A stretch of DNA of 64,000 nucleotides. Source: Acytostelium subglobosum LB1 (taxonomy: Eukaryota; Evosea; Eumycetozoa; Acytosteliales; Acytosteliaceae). The DNA is taken from contig NW_012236523.1 in NCBI RefSeq assembly GCF_000787575.1, positions 745,854-809,853 of the forward strand, given 5' to 3'. A program made the translations under genes and the position numbers. The notes under the pieces are model-generated. The model worked only from the letters and a program-made list of their open reading frames with translations, was not told where the DNA came from and ran no database searches. This document shows, in pieces, positions 63,193-64,000 of this stretch (positions are counted from its first letter, which is position 1; each line of letters opens with the position of its first letter).

Positions 63193-64000
63193 TCAACTCT
63201 TGACCATCATCCTTGTAACGTATTGGAATAGGTCTTGTGTCTTGGCAGTGTCATCAGACTCGTGTGTATGAATGAACAGTCGTCTGTTCTCGTGGTGATG
63301 GTCCCTGTTTCGGAACTGATTGATTAGGAAGCCCTCTGGTGACTCCTTTCCATTATACTCTGGGAAGTGATTGGACAATGGACTTGTAGACAACTTATTC
63401 TTAAAGTGATCCTTATTGACTAATAATACAACTGATGATTTGGTGAAGTAGCTATTATTTACAATCTGGATTATGTTTGGAAATGGTAGAATGAGTTAGT
63501 ATGATTGGTGGATTGATCGAATCACTGGAATGATTCCATTATAACATACATCTTCAAAGAGATGGAGGTTCTCCTTCATCTTGTTGTCAAACTTGTCGTT
63601 GTCTGCTGGATGGTCGTACTCGTCAAGACCAACAAAGAATAGGATGACACTGACATCATCAAAGTGATCGAGCCATTTCTTCCTATCATGTCTCTGTCCA
63701 CCAACATCGACAAAAGTATAAGTACAATCGTCCACTTCAAACACAGTATCAAACGATCCAGATGAATGCATCTTAAACTTCATAATATCTTCATGAGTTG
63801 GCAAGAAGTTATCCGAAATAATTCTTGTGATATTATCCAACAAACTGGAAATTAATTGATAGATTGATTGGATGGAGTTAGTGAGTGGAATAATTCCAAA
63901 CTTGGCAATATTATTATAATACATACTATACTTGGTTATCTCTCTTTGATTCATCAAGGAGATGGAGGTATCCTTTCTTGAACTCGTTGTCATTCCAGAG
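63193..64000 (-). CDS. Atypical heterotrimeric G protein alpha subunit (C-terminal part; runs off the right edge)
   Basis: Exons seen are 64000-63927, 63844-63550 and 63465-63193. The protein reads LWNDNEFKKGYLHLLDESKR, YYLLDNITRIISDNFLPTHE, DIM, a switch I region, then VFEVDDCTYTFVDVGGQRHD, RKKWLDHFDDVSVILFFVGL (switch II, intact DVGGQR) and SSVVLLVNKDHFKNKLSTSP. Several hallmarks differ: switch I R-x-x-T-x-G is KMHSSGS, so the catalytic Arg is Lys; the guanine-binding NKxD reads NKDH; TCAxDT reads HTHESDDT; and the chain stops at FQYVTRMMVKS, about ten residues short of the receptor-contacting C-terminus. The P-loop is outside the window. Both introns carry the palindromic GGAATNATTCC motif. 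Identity as a G-alpha is sure; normal GTP hydrolysis and receptor coupling are doubtful. Confidence 0.85.

Overview
The window looks like nuclear DNA of a dictyostelid social amoeba. The evidence is dense, mostly short-intron genes with GTAAGT/GTATGT donors, Asn/Gln/Thr homopolymer tracts, FNIP-repeat and degenerate ankyrin-like families, a giant IPT/TIG surface protein with an EGF module and a ComC-type C-terminal domain, and a queuosine-salvage enzyme. By eye the base composition is far less AT-rich than Dictyostelium discoideum, so another dictyostelid lineage is likely; I cannot name the species. I saw no retroelement, DNA transposon, CRISPR array, rRNA or tRNA that I could support.

Layout. 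1-7.4 kb: the start of an RNF14-like RBR ligase gene (runs off the left edge), a mitochondrial gamma-carbonic-anhydrase-like protein, RNA polymerase subunit RPB8 and a diacylglycerol-lipase-like enzyme. 7.4-14.2 kb: one 2161-residue GPI-type surface protein. 14.2-15.6 kb: an AT-rich island with two tandem small zinc-finger/membrane proteins and a Get3 gene fragment. 15.6-31.8 kb: an RNF213-like AAA protein, HMCES, an XPG/Asteroid-like nuclease, a flavin reductase, prefoldin 6, a sugar transporter whose start codon appears split by an intron, and an F-box/LRR-like protein. 31.8-37 kb: Timeless and a Tat-SF1/CUS2 homologue. 37-44.3 kb: an ankyrin-like protein, then a head-to-head pair of diverged paralogues whose 3' tails are almost identical (one copy decayed), then a B-box/kelch protein. 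44.5-53 kb: QNG1, a secreted class 3 lipase, TFIIB, Elongin C, kynureninase and mitochondrial aspartate aminotransferase. 53.6-64 kb: a GH38 alpha-mannosidase-like type I membrane protein lacking the expected active-site residues, ELOF1, an FNIP protein, ribosomal protein S13 and an atypical G-alpha subunit (runs off the right edge).

The genes are mainly housekeeping (transcription: RPB8, TFIIB, ELOF1, Elongin C, Tat-SF1; replication and repair: Timeless, HMCES; metabolism: kynureninase, aspartate aminotransferase, QNG1) mixed with dictyostelid-expanded families. I see no operon-like functional cluster. The most interesting signals are at the level of gene structure: a palindromic motif GGAAT-N-ATTCC recurring in at least eight introns beside (TCAC)n/(TCAA)n repeats; three conserved genes needing a single +1 correction, two of them at the same CAG-R-TC-AAA-GAA context; the split start codon; and the inverted paralogue pair with homogenised calcium-binding-like tails. 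All exon coordinates are hand-derived from splice-site consensus and reading-frame continuity; they were not confirmed with transcripts.
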